Of a stretch of DNA of 64,000 bases, positions 25,395 to 33,774 are shown one piece after another (the first letter of the stretch is position 1; each line of letters starts with the position of its first letter). The notes below the pieces were generated by a model. That model made no database searches. It saw nothing but the letters and a program-made list of their open reading frames with translations, and was not told the DNA's origin. Origin of the DNA: Desulfuromonas sp. AOP6 (GTDB taxonomy: Bacteria > Desulfobacterota > Desulfuromonadia > Desulfuromonadales > SZUA-540); contig NZ_AP022810.1 of the NCBI RefSeq assembly GCF_009731355.2, positions 1,020,001-1,084,000 on the forward strand, in the 5' to 3' direction. Position numbers and translations under genes: made by a program.

Positions 25395-26556
25395 GCCAGC
25401 GAAAGGCCACCACCGTTCCAATGGCCGAGCCCAGGGAGGAAAAGAGGAAAACGAGCAAAACGCGGGTCATGCGGTTTCTCCACCAGCCGCGCAGGGTGGC
25501 CAGGTCGTCGCTGACATTCTCCATGTCGCGGACCGACGGGGGCGCGACGAAGGCCTGTACCAGCCCGGTGACGAAGCCGGCACCGATGGTCGGGTTGAGG
25601 GATGTGATCGGGGCGGCTACAAAGGCAGCAAGAATCGTCAGCGGATGTCCCAGCGCCAGCAAAGTGCCAAAAGAGGCCAGCAGGCCGTTGGCCAGTACCC
25701 AGGCCAGGGCGGTTCCCGCTATCCTTTCCCGGTCACCAAAAAAAAAGCCGACGACAAACAGCCCCGCCACAATGATGGGAATAAGCCAGGGCACAAATTT
25801 CGAGAATCCCGACTTGGATGGAATGGTGGATATTTCCGCGATAACCTCGGACAGTGTATTTTCGCTGTTCAGGTGCCGAATGATTCCGGGAAGGTGAGCG
25901 GCTCCCACCACGGCGACAATTTTCTCTCCCGGGGCCTGTCGGATATGGTGAGCCATGTAGAGGTCGCGCTCATCGACCAGAATGGTTTTGACCGAAGGGA
26001 GCACGGTGGCCATCTCGTCAAGCATGGCGGAAAGGGTATCGGTCTGGCGCAGGCGGGCCAGTTCCTCTTCATCCAGTTTCTGGTTGTCAAAGAGGCTGGC
26101 CAGCATGGTGCTCACCAGCTGCATTTTTTTCCAGAGTCCCGTTTTTCGCCAGGCACGCAACAGCGTCGTCCGGATGTCCCTGTCCACCAGTCGCACCGTC
26201 AAGCCTTTTTCTTCGGCCAGGGATGCCGCCTCGGCCAGCTCGGCGCCGGGCTTGACCCCTGTCTGTAATCCCATGCGCTTCTGAAAGGAGGCCAGCACCA
26301 GGTTGGCCAGCAGAAAAGGTCCCTGGCCCTTTTTCAAAACCTGAATCAGGTTGAGGGAGTGCCAGCGGTTCGGATCTTTAAGTGATTGATAGCGTTGGGA
26401 ATCGAGTTCGACACAGACCGTGTCGGGGGCTTGTTCTTCAATGACCCGGCGGACGGTTTCAACAGATTCCTGGGAGATATGGGCGGTTCCGACAAGGAGG
26501 ATCTCCTTGCCGTCCACCTGGATGATGGTGGTATCGGAGACAGTGTTTTCGGACAT
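25378..26556 (-). CDS. TraB/PrgY-like membrane protein
   Basis: 392 aa. The N-terminal TraB domain (LLVGTAHISQESVETV, VELDSQRYQSL, and later GAAHLPGI) is followed by several membrane helices from about residue 250 (WLIPIIVAGLFVVGFFFG, then VLANGLLASFGTLLALG and more). PrgY in enterococci lowers pheromone activity, and related families carry a predicted metal-dependent protease fold; function here is unknown. The ATG at 26556 is chosen because an in-frame ATG at 26625 would place a terminator hairpin inside the coding part. The 3' end overlaps the convergent L,D-transpeptidase gene. Confidence 0.87.
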   Translation of the reverse strand: MSENTVSDTTIIQVDGKEILLVGTAHISQESVETVRRVIEEQAPDTVCVELDSQRYQSLKDPNRWHSLNLIQVLKKGQGPFLLANLVLASFQKRMGLQTGVKPGAELAEAASLAEEKGLTVRLVDRDIRTTLLRAWRKTGLWKKMQLVSTMLASLFDNQKLDEEELARLRQTDTLSAMLDEMATVLPSVKTILVDERDLYMAHHIRQAPGEKIVAVVGAAHLPGIIRHLNSENTLSEVIAEISTIPSKSGFSKFVPWLIPIIVAGLFVVGFFFGDRERIAGTALAWVLANGLLASFGTLLALGHPLTILAAFVAAPITSLNPTIGAGFVTGLVQAFVAPPSVRDMENVSDDLATLRGWWRNRMTRVLLVFLFSSLGSAIGTVVAFRWLKNLF

Positions 26557-26574
26557 GGGCACCTGTGGTTGGAT

Positions 26575-26608
26575 GAAAAGAAAAAGCGCCTGGCTCTGCC
26601 GGCGCTTT
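26575..26608 (-). terminator. Terminator of the predicted 6S-like RNA
   Basis: Minus-strand stem AAAGCGCC / GGCGCTTT with loop of 10 nt, followed by TTTTTCTTTT. It lies just upstream of the TraB-like start codon, so it cannot belong to that gene and marks the end of a separate transcript. Confidence 0.85.
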
Positions 26609-26806
26609 ATGATGTGGCTCTCCACTCCGTCCGTGGATCGTTCGGCCTCACAGCGAGTACCGACGAAGTGGGTTTTCTTGTAGGCACATCAGGCGTCCCA
26701 TTCAAAGATGGGCTGGCTCACCGCGCCCCTGAAGAAATCCCGAATAAACGTTATTCCGCCTGGGCGTTCTGACCTCACCTGACGGGCAGAGAGCACACAA
26801 TCATTT
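26576..26806 (-). ncRNA. Predicted structured small RNA, 6S RNA-like
   Basis: The unit has its own promoter and terminator and no open frame with a ribosome site. Its two ends pair: 5' arm 26804-26789 (ATGATTGTGTGCTCTC) with 3' arm 26622-26609 (GAGAGCCACATCAT), followed inward by CCCGTC (26786-26781) with GACGGA (26631-26626), then a large, less paired centre and smaller hairpins. The core of about 195 nt closed by a long terminal stem with an open centre is the 6S RNA architecture, which binds RNA polymerase. RNase P, tmRNA and SRP RNA signatures are absent. The class assignment is inference; the existence of an RNA gene is better supported. Confidence 0.55.
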
Positions 26807-26812
26807 GGCCCC

Positions 26813-26841
26813 AGTATAGGAAAAAGAATTCAGCCAAACAA
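26813..26841 (-). promoter_or_regulatory. Sigma-70 promoter of the predicted 6S-like RNA
   Basis: Minus strand TTGTTT (26841-26836), 17-bp spacer, TATACT (26818-26813). Predicted start at 26806, just before the 5' pairing arm. Confidence 0.65.
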
Positions 26842-27111
26842 GGAAAAAGTTTTTAAACGATCAATTCGCCTGACTTGGACCTGCCCTAGGTTGGCCTGAA
26901 AGGAGCATGGCGGCAGGGAGGGCAGTACTATCGTTGCCTAAGGAAGCGTCACGGCGGGGTGAAAAACCGAGCAGATCGGAGCGCCCATTCATGAGCGCCT
27001 GTTGCAAGTCCTTGTTTTTGTGTTTTTATGGAAGGCTGCAGGCGATGGCATATCTTGTGCGTAACACAATTGAAAAACGTAGCATCAACTCATCCTTGAC
27101 GGGGTTTAAAC
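26842..27111. other. Spacer before the orphan histidine kinase
   Basis: No gene is supported here. Two weak -24/-12-like pairs with correct 10-bp spacing occur on the plus strand: TGGCCTGAAAGGAGCA near 26893-26908 and TGGCATATCTTGTGC near 27046-27060. Each has several mismatches, so neither is called a promoter. Confidence 0.4.
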
Positions 27112-28686
27112 ATGGCATCCAGAAGTGGCGTACAGCAGGAGAAGTTGATGAAAGCCTTGGTGGATATCGGGCAGGAACTGACATCCACACTGGAGCTTGA
27201 CGAGCTTCTCGACCGGCTGCTGCGCATCTCCCGCGAAATTTTCTGTTACCAGAACGCGATTATCCGTCTGGTCGATTTCGAGCGAGGTGTTCTGGAGACG
27301 GTGGCCTCCTATGGTTACACTGCAGAGGCCATCAGTCAGCAGATTCACCTTGGTCAGGGGGTCATGGGCAAGGCGGCGCTGCAGGGCAAACCCGTTTTGG
27401 TTGAAGATGTCCGCGACCTGCCTTCGTATATCCCTGGCATCTCGGGGGCCCGGAGCGAGTTGGCGGCGCCCATGCTGGTCAAGGACAAGGTTATCGGTGT
27501 TTTCAGTGTCGAGAGTCACAGGGCTGGCGCCTTCACTGAGGACGATATAGGCCCTCTCATGACCGTGGCCAGCTTTGCTGCCATTGCCATCGATAACGCG
27601 CGCCTCTACGCCCGTCTGAAAGAAGTGTCCGGCCGCTATCAGAATTTGCACCAGTTCAATCGACGCATTCTGCAGAGTGTCAGCCTCGGAATATACACCG
27701 TCGATGAACAAAAACGCATCACCTCATGGAATCAACGGATGGAAGAGATGAGCGGCGTATCGGCTGAGCAGGCCTTGGGGCAGGATGTCTTCAAGCTCTT
27801 TCCCTCCCTTGAAGAAGAAGGGTTCGCCTCCCGGCTCCGCCGCGTGCTGCGACGGGGTGAGCCCGAGCGCCTGCGCCTGATTCATCGCAACCAGGCCGGA
27901 CAGTTGCGGGTTCAGAAAAGACGGCTGGCCCCCTTGAAGGAAGGGGAGCGAACTGTGGGTGTGGTGGTGATTGTCGAGGATATCACCGAGTTCAAGCGCC
28001 TGCTCGACCAGACGATTCAGTCCGAAAAGCTGGCAGAAATTGGTCGACTCACGGCCGGAATCGCCCATGAAATCAACAATCCGCTCTCGGTCCTGTCCTA
28101 TGCCGCCCAGCTCCTCCGGCGCGAGGAAGGGCTGTCGCCCTTTCAGCGGGAAATGGTGGAAAGAGTCGAGAGTGAAGTGGAACGGCTGGCCGCGCTCACC
28201 GGTAGCCTTCTTTCCTTTTCCAGCGACCGCGACACGCGTCTTCGACAGGTGGACGTCAATGAAGTCGTGCAGGATGTCATGCGTTTAATGCGCCACGAGA
28301 TGCAGCGCCAGATGATCCGCCTGGACGAATCCTACGGCGAACTGTCGCTGATTCAGGCGGACCCCAACAAGCTCAAACAGGTGTTGATCAACCTGGTCAT
28401 GAATGCGGTGCAGGCCATGGAAGGCGTCGGGACTTTGACTATTACGACCCGGATGCGTGGGGCGGATGAAGTGGAGATTCTTGTCCAGGATACGGGTCCC
28501 GGCATACCCCCGTCGGTGCAGCAACGAATCTTCGAGCCTTTTTTTACGACCAAGAAAGAGGGGGAAGGCTCCGGGCTCGGTCTTTACATCTGCCGCAATA
28601 TCCTGTTGGAGCACAAAGGTCGCCTGGCCGTTGAGAGCGAACCGGGGCAGGGGACAACTTTTACCCTGACCCTCCCCTCCCGTTAG
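27112..28686 (+). CDS. Soluble GAF-PAS sensor histidine kinase (orphan)
   Basis: 524 aa without membrane segments. Order: GAF domain (about 20-170), PAS domain (about 185-300; FNRRILQSVSLGIYTVDEQ), HisKA with IAHEINNPLSVLSYA, and HATPase with NLVMNAVQAMEG, DTGPGIPPS and GEGSGLGLYI. It should sense a small molecule or redox state and phosphorylate a regulator, but none is adjacent. An ATG at 27148 has a better ribosome site (AGGAG, 6 nt) and may be the true start, giving 512 aa. It lies directly upstream of the glnK operon, which may hint at a nitrogen role; this is weak evidence. Confidence 0.9.
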   Translation: MASRSGVQQEKLMKALVDIGQELTSTLELDELLDRLLRISREIFCYQNAIIRLVDFERGVLETVASYGYTAEAISQQIHLGQGVMGKAALQGKPVLVEDVRDLPSYIPGISGARSELAAPMLVKDKVIGVFSVESHRAGAFTEDDIGPLMTVASFAAIAIDNARLYARLKEVSGRYQNLHQFNRRILQSVSLGIYTVDEQKRITSWNQRMEEMSGVSAEQALGQDVFKLFPSLEEEGFASRLRRVLRRGEPERLRLIHRNQAGQLRVQKRRLAPLKEGERTVGVVVIVEDITEFKRLLDQTIQSEKLAEIGRLTAGIAHEINNPLSVLSYAAQLLRREEGLSPFQREMVERVESEVERLAALTGSLLSFSSDRDTRLRQVDVNEVVQDVMRLMRHEMQRQMIRLDESYGELSLIQADPNKLKQVLINLVMNAVQAMEGVGTLTITTRMRGADEVEILVQDTGPGIPPSVQQRIFEPFFTTKKEGEGSGLGLYICRNILLEHKGRLAVESEPGQGTTFTLTLPSR

Positions 28687-28798
28687 GGACTCGTTTGTTG
28701 CTGAATATTTCAGCCTGCGCCCCAGATCTGCTTTAATTTTGTGCATCTTGGGGGGGAGAAATCATGCCACCAACCGCCTGCGGCGGGGAAATGCATCT

Positions 28799-28814
28799 TG
28801 GCACGCTCTCTGCT
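28799..28814 (+). promoter_or_regulatory. Sigma-54 promoter of glnK-amtB
   Basis: TGGCACGCTCTCTGCT matches TGGCAC-N5-TTGCW with one mismatch and correct GG-GC spacing. The predicted start near 28825 gives a leader of about 190 nt. NtrC-type activators commonly drive glnK-amtB in proteobacteria. Confidence 0.75.
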
Positions 28815-28818
28815 ATAA

Positions 28819-29355
<537 letters not shown>

Positions 29356-29398
29356 AAACATGACACCAACACGATTATTTCCAACAGGAGACTTTGCC

Positions 29399-30715
29399 AT
29401 GAAAAAACAGATTCTATTCGTAGCGGCTGTGCTGTTCTGGGGGGTGCCGGCCCTGGCTTTGGCCGAAGAGGCCCCCCTTACCGAAATAGCCTACATCCTC
29501 AATACCTTCTCCTTTCTCATCAGCGGCGTGCTGGTCATGTGGATGGCAGCCGGGTTTGCCATGCTGGAGGCTGGCCTGGTGCGCACCAAGAATGTGGCCA
29601 CCATCTGTCTGAAGAATATCTCGCTCTTCGGTATTGCCGGTATCCTCTTTTACCTTATGGGTTACAATCTCATGTACGCCGGGGTTGATGGAGGCTGGAT
29701 CGGCAGCTTCGGTCCTTGGGGCGCTGACGACGCCGCTGCGCTGGCCGGCGATTACTCGGCCGGGTACGCTGCCGGCTCCGACTGGTTCTTTCAGATGGTC
29801 TTCTGCGGTGCCGCCTGCTCGGTCGTCTCGGGCTGCGTGGCCGAGCGGATCAAACTCTGGTCTTTCCTTGCTTTTTGTGCGGTTCTTACCGGACTCATCT
29901 ATCCGATCCAGGGCTCCTGGGTCTGGGGCGGCGGCTGGTTGGCCGAGATGGGTTTCTCCGACTATGCCGGATCAACTCTGGTTCACTCCGTCGGCGGTTG
30001 GGCCGCGCTGACCGGCGCCATTATCCTCGGTGCCCGCAAAGGCAAGTACCGCGCTGACGGCAGCATCAATCCCATCCCCGGTTCCAACCTGACCCTGGCC
30101 ACCCTGGGTACCTTCATCCTCTGGATGGGATGGTTCGGCTTCAACGGCGGCTCTGCTCTGGCTCTGGGTTCGGCCGGCTCTGCCATCGAGCAGTCCAACG
30201 TCTACATCAACACCAATCTGGCAGCCGCCGCCGGCATGATCGCCGCCATGCTTATGGTCCAGGTGCTTTACAAGAAGGTCGACCTGACCATGGCCCTCAA
30301 CGGCGCTCTGGCTGGTCTGGTCAGCATCACCGCCGGCCCGGCAACTCCTTCTCCCGGTTTGGCCCTGCTTATCGGCGCTGTCGGCGGTATCCTGGTAGTG
30401 CTGGCGGTACCCCTCTTTGACAAATTCAAGATCGACGACGTGGTTGGTGCCCTCTCGGTTCACCTGGTTGGTGGCATCTGGGGAACCCTGGCGGTACCCA
30501 TCTCCAACAGTGAAACAAGTTTTCTGACTCAGTTGATCGGTGTCGTGGCCATCGGGGCCTTCGTGGTGGTTGCCAGTACTATCGTATGGCTGCTCATCAA
30601 ATTCACCATCGGTCTGCGTGTCTCGGAAGAAGAGGAACACGAGGGCTGTGACCAGACTGAACTCGGTCTTGAGGCCTATCCTGAGTTCGGCCGCGGCTCC
30701 CAGATGCTTCGCTGA
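29399..30715 (+). CDS. amtB: Ammonium transporter AmtB
   Basis: 438 aa with a cleavable signal peptide (MKKQILFVAAVLFWGVPALALA) written here only to residue 22 as family-typical; shorter core VAAVLFWGVPALALA. About 11 membrane helices follow. The twin pore histidines are in STLVHSVGGW and LSVHLVGGIW; the selectivity-filter region is intact (FQMVFCGAACSVVSG). CAGGAG lies before the ATG. It is translated with glnK, which gates it, and is followed by the TorF-like porin. Confidence 0.95.
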   Translation: MKKQILFVAAVLFWGVPALALAEEAPLTEIAYILNTFSFLISGVLVMWMAAGFAMLEAGLVRTKNVATICLKNISLFGIAGILFYLMGYNLMYAGVDGGWIGSFGPWGADDAAALAGDYSAGYAAGSDWFFQMVFCGAACSVVSGCVAERIKLWSFLAFCAVLTGLIYPIQGSWVWGGGWLAEMGFSDYAGSTLVHSVGGWAALTGAIILGARKGKYRADGSINPIPGSNLTLATLGTFILWMGWFGFNGGSALALGSAGSAIEQSNVYINTNLAAAAGMIAAMLMVQVLYKKVDLTMALNGALAGLVSITAGPATPSPGLALLIGAVGGILVVLAVPLFDKFKIDDVVGALSVHLVGGIWGTLAVPISNSETSFLTQLIGVVAIGAFVVVASTIVWLLIKFTIGLRVSEEEEHEGCDQTELGLEAYPEFGRGSQMLR

Positions 30716-30739
30716 AATTGGATCCATAATAATGACTGA

Positions 30740-30766
30740 GGTTCCGGGAGACAATCTCCCGGAACC
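30740..30766 (+). other. Perfect 12-bp intercistronic hairpin between amtB and torF-like gene
   Basis: GGTTCCGGGAGA and TCTCCCGGAACC flank a CAA loop. No T tract follows, so it is not a classical terminator. It may stabilise or process the mRNA so that amtB and the porin are made in different amounts. Confidence 0.7.
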
Positions 30767-30795
30767 AATCCACCCACACAAAGGAGCACCCCATC

Positions 30796-31524
30796 ATGAA
30801 GAAGTTTGCAATCGGAATGTTTATGACCATGGCTGTCGTTTTCTCCACCCTTTCTGTTGCCACAGCAGCTGTCGAAGTGGAAGGTGATGTTTATGTCGGT
30901 GTCGCTGACAAATATTTGTGGCGCGGCTGGAATCTCAGCGGCAGCAAAGCGGTATTGCAGGGTGGCGTCGATGTCAGTGTCAAGGGGTTTACTTTCAGTT
31001 ACTGGAGCAACATTCAGCTGAACTCCGATGCCGACTGGCGTTCTGGTGAAGCCACCGAAACCGATACCATCATTGATTATTCCTTCGATGTTAACGAACT
31101 GCTTTCCATGAGTGTCGGCCACATCTTCTACGCCCTGGACAACATCAATGACACGTCTGAGTTTTACGTTGGGGCAGGCCTCAACACGATGCTGGCTCCC
31201 GCGCTGACCATCTACTGGGACTACGACGAAGCCGACGACAATGGTCTCTTCTTCGCGGCCAGCATCGGCCACGATTTTGCCCTCACCGATGAACTGGGCC
31301 TTAGCCTTGGTGCCCTGGTCAGCTACAACGACGGCAGCGACTATTCCACCGGAGATTACAGCGACTGGCACAACTACGAACTCAGCGCCGGTCTCAGCTA
31401 TGCCCTGAGCGAACAAATCAGCCTCGATGCCTCCACTCTCTTCTCTGAAGGGATCAGCGATGAAGCCAAAGCAAATCTGGACAGCGAGATGGTCAGCAGC
31501 TTGAGCGTAACCTTCGCCTTTTAA
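30796..31524 (+). CDS. TorF-family putative outer-membrane porin
   Basis: 242 aa with a signal peptide (FMTMAVVFSTLSVATAA). The mature part is a run of amphipathic beta strands ending in an aromatic residue (SLSVTFAF), the outer-membrane beta-barrel signal. The start of the barrel (VYVGVADKYLWRGWNLSG) matches the TorF-like family. AAAGGAG precedes the ATG. Its place after glnK-amtB suggests that it helps ammonium or another nitrogen source cross the outer membrane; this is inference. Confidence 0.85.
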   Translation: MKKFAIGMFMTMAVVFSTLSVATAAVEVEGDVYVGVADKYLWRGWNLSGSKAVLQGGVDVSVKGFTFSYWSNIQLNSDADWRSGEATETDTIIDYSFDVNELLSMSVGHIFYALDNINDTSEFYVGAGLNTMLAPALTIYWDYDEADDNGLFFAASIGHDFALTDELGLSLGALVSYNDGSDYSTGDYSDWHNYELSAGLSYALSEQISLDASTLFSEGISDEAKANLDSEMVSSLSVTFAF

Positions 31525-31561
31525 ACAGCCGCAGGTCCTGTCCTGCGTGTCTCCTGATGAT

Positions 31562-31596
31562 GGCCGCCCCCTTTGTGAGGGGGCGGCATTTTTTTT
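31562..31596 (+). terminator. Terminator of the glnK-amtB-torF operon
   Basis: Stem GCCGCCCCCT / AGGGGGCGGC with loop TTGTG, followed by ATTTTTTTT. Confidence 0.92.
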
Positions 31597-31636
31597 GGTT
31601 GGACAATCCTTGTGCTTTTTGGCACAGTTAGATCAT

Positions 31637-31713
31637 GCGTCGCTAGCTCAGCTGGATAGAGCATCTGACTTCGGATCAGAGGGTCGGGGGTTCGAATCCT
31701 CCGCGGCGCGCCA
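31637..31713 (+). tRNA. tRNA-Arg (anticodon TCG)
   Basis: A 77-nt cloverleaf can be drawn by hand. Acceptor GCGTCGC / GCGGCGC, D arm GCTC / GAGC, anticodon stem TCTGA / TCAGA with loop CTTCGGA (anticodon TCG, reads CGA), 5-nt variable loop, T arm with TTCGAAT, discriminator G and encoded CCA. It has its own terminator. Confidence 0.97.
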
Positions 31714-31721
31714 CGGATAAC

Positions 31722-31754
31722 AAGGCCCCAGCACCCGATTGTGCTGGGGCCTTT
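31722..31754 (+). terminator. Terminator of tRNA-Arg
   Basis: Perfect 13-bp stem AAGGCCCCAGCAC / GTGCTGGGGCCTT, loop CCGATT, 8 nt after the CCA end. The T tract is short. Confidence 0.85.
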
Positions 31755-31865
31755 GCCGTCTTGCCTCTCCGGGATTTCCTGATTTCGGTTTGCTTGCAAA
31801 TAAGGTAGAATTGGCATTTTAATGTACCATCGAACACCTGCAGGACGAAAAAGAGGAGGCGCCGG

Positions 31866-32387
31866 ATGAAACAATCGTCCATGGACGTGGTACAGGGGGA
31901 CATCACCGGGCTGGAGGTTGACGCCATTGTTAACGCCGCCAATTCCAGTCTGCTCGGTGGTGGCGGCGTTGACGGTGCCATTCATCGCGCGGCCGGACCG
32001 CAGCTGCTGGAGGAATGTCGCACCCTGGGGGGCTGTCCGACGGGCGAGGCGCGCATTACCGGCGGCTACCAGCTGCCGGCGCGGTACGTTATCCACACGG
32101 TCGGCCCCGTCTGGCACGGCGGCAACCAGGGCGAAGACGAGCTGCTGGCCGACTGCTACCGCAACAGCCTGCGTCTGGCTGAGGAGAAGGGACTGACATC
32201 CGTGGCTTTTCCGGCCATCAGCACGGGGGTTTACCGCTTCCCCATCGAGCGGGCCAGCCGCATCGCTGTGGAGACGGTGCGGCAGTGTCTGACCGTAGCG
32301 CGGACGGTGCGTAAGGTGTATTTTGTCTGCTTTTCCGCGGCCGATGCCGCCATCTATGAACACCTGCTGGCTGAGCAGGATTCCTGA
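31866..32387 (+). CDS. Macro-domain O-acetyl-ADP-ribose deacetylase
   Basis: 173 aa, single macro domain of the YmdB/MacroD type. Visible: [20 protein letters not shown] with the catalytic-region Asn in [18 protein letters not shown] (shown in two parts), YVIHTVGP, and the phosphate loop ISTGVYRFP. It hydrolyses O-acetyl-ADP-ribose or removes mono-ADP-ribose from proteins or nucleic acid. GAGGAGG lies before the ATG. The next gene starts 35 bp later. Confidence 0.94.
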   Translation: MKQSSMDVVQGDITGLEVDAIVNAANSSLLGGGGVDGAIHRAAGPQLLEECRTLGGCPTGEARITGGYQLPARYVIHTVGPVWHGGNQGEDELLADCYRNSLRLAEEKGLTSVAFPAISTGVYRFPIERASRIAVETVRQCLTVARTVRKVYFVCFSAADAAIYEHLLAEQDS

Positions 32388-32422
32388 GCCCATCACGCCC
32401 TGCCCGGCAGAAAACGACTTCC

Positions 32423-33664
32423 ATGAAAACATATGATGTCATCGTCATCGGTGGCGGTGCCGCCGGCATGTTTGCCGCCGGCTTTGCTGCCTCAAAGGGG
32501 GCAAAGGTCCTGCTTCTGGAAAAAAACAAGCGCTGCGGCGCCAAGATTCTCATCACCGGCAAAGGCCGCTGCAACCTGACCAACAGTGAGGCCGATCCAC
32601 GCAAATTCATTGCTCCTTTCGGCAAAAACGGCAAGGCCCTGCTCACCGCCCTCTATGCTTTTGGCGTGGCGGAAGTTATGCGTTTTTTTGAAGAGCGGGG
32701 GGTGCCGCTGAAAGTCGAGCGGGGCGGTCGCATCTTCCCGGCGCAGGGGGACGCCAATGACGTGAACAGGGTGCTGGAGAGGTTCCTGGCCGAGACGGGC
32801 GTCGAATTGCTGACAGGATGCGAGGCCAAAGACCTTGACATGGAGGACGACCGCATCAGCGCGGTGACGACCTCACGGGGCCGTTTTGCCGCCGCCCGCT
32901 TCATCGTCGCCACCGGCGGGCTGTCTTACCCCGAGACCGGCTGCACGGGGGATGGCTACGAATGGGCCGCCCGCAGCGGCCACCGGGTGGTCACGCCCGA
33001 ACCCGCCCTCGTGGCCGTCAGGTTGCAGGAGTCGTGGACGGCGGAGGTGATGGACTTTAATCTCAAGAATGTGAAGATTACCGCCTGTCTTGATGGCAAG
33101 CCTTTCGACGAGCGTTTCGGCCAGGCTTTTTTTACCCGTGGCGGCATCGGTGGCCCCATTGTCCTCGACATGAGCAGCGCCATTCGGGACGCTTTGAAGA
33201 AGGGGAGGGTGACACTGATCCTTGATATGAAGCCCGCCGTCGAAGCGTCGACCTTCGATGGGCGCCTGCAGCGCGAACTGGCAGAGCACAAGAACCGGGA
33301 TTTCGGTAACAGCCTCGCCGCGCTTTTACCCAAGGATATGATCCCGCTCTTTCTGCGCCTCAGCGGTATCGATCCCCAAAAAAAATGTCACAGCGTAACC
33401 CGGCAGGAGCGCCAGACCCTGCTAAACCTTTTCAAGGCTTTGACACTGCACGTCAGCGGTTGCGAAGGTTTTGCCAAGGCGATTATCACGGCCGGGGGAG
33501 TGTCGCTCAGCGATATCGACATGCGCACCATGCGATCGAAAAAGGTCCCCAACCTCTTCTTTGCTGGTGAGGTGATCGACCTGCATGCCCCGACCGGCGG
33601 CTATAACCTGCAGGAGTGCTGGTCGACGGGCTTTCTGGCCGGCACCAGCGCCGCCGCCGGTTGA
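32423..33664 (+). CDS. HI0933/BaiN-family FAD-dependent oxidoreductase
   Basis: 413 aa. The Rossmann FAD motif VIGGGAAGMFAAGFAASKGA (first 35 residues) and LLEKNKRCGAKILITGKGRC (two adjoining parts) with CNLTN are the HI0933-family signature. The C-terminal FFAGEVIDLHAPTGGYN binds FAD. Related proteins act on dehydro-bile acids or have no known substrate. No substrate is suggested by the neighbours, a macro-domain protein and htpG. Confidence 0.92.
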   Translation: MKTYDVIVIGGGAAGMFAAGFAASKGAKVLLLEKNKRCGAKILITGKGRCNLTNSEADPRKFIAPFGKNGKALLTALYAFGVAEVMRFFEERGVPLKVERGGRIFPAQGDANDVNRVLERFLAETGVELLTGCEAKDLDMEDDRISAVTTSRGRFAAARFIVATGGLSYPETGCTGDGYEWAARSGHRVVTPEPALVAVRLQESWTAEVMDFNLKNVKITACLDGKPFDERFGQAFFTRGGIGGPIVLDMSSAIRDALKKGRVTLILDMKPAVEASTFDGRLQRELAEHKNRDFGNSLAALLPKDMIPLFLRLSGIDPQKKCHSVTRQERQTLLNLFKALTLHVSGCEGFAKAIITAGGVSLSDIDMRTMRSKKVPNLFFAGEVIDLHAPTGGYNLQECWSTGFLAGTSAAAG

Positions 33665-33697
33665 GCCTGCCCGTTTCGCCGAAAGGAGTCTGCCGGG

Positions 33698-33726
33698 TTG
33701 ACATCCGGCCCTCGGGTGCTTATCTT
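33698..33726 (+). promoter_or_regulatory. Sigma-70 promoter of htpG
   Basis: TTGACA (33698-33703), 17-bp spacer, TATCTT (33721-33726), about 50 bp before the htpG ATG. No heat-shock sigma-32 or CIRCE motif was seen. Confidence 0.7.
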
Positions 33727-33774
33727 GCTGTGCGTTAAACGAAATGCCAAAAAATATCAGGAGGTACGCGAACC

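Noticed and set aside
26893-27061. Two weak -24/-12-like sites before the orphan kinase
   Set aside because: Spacing fits but three or more consensus positions differ in each, which is expected by chance over this length.
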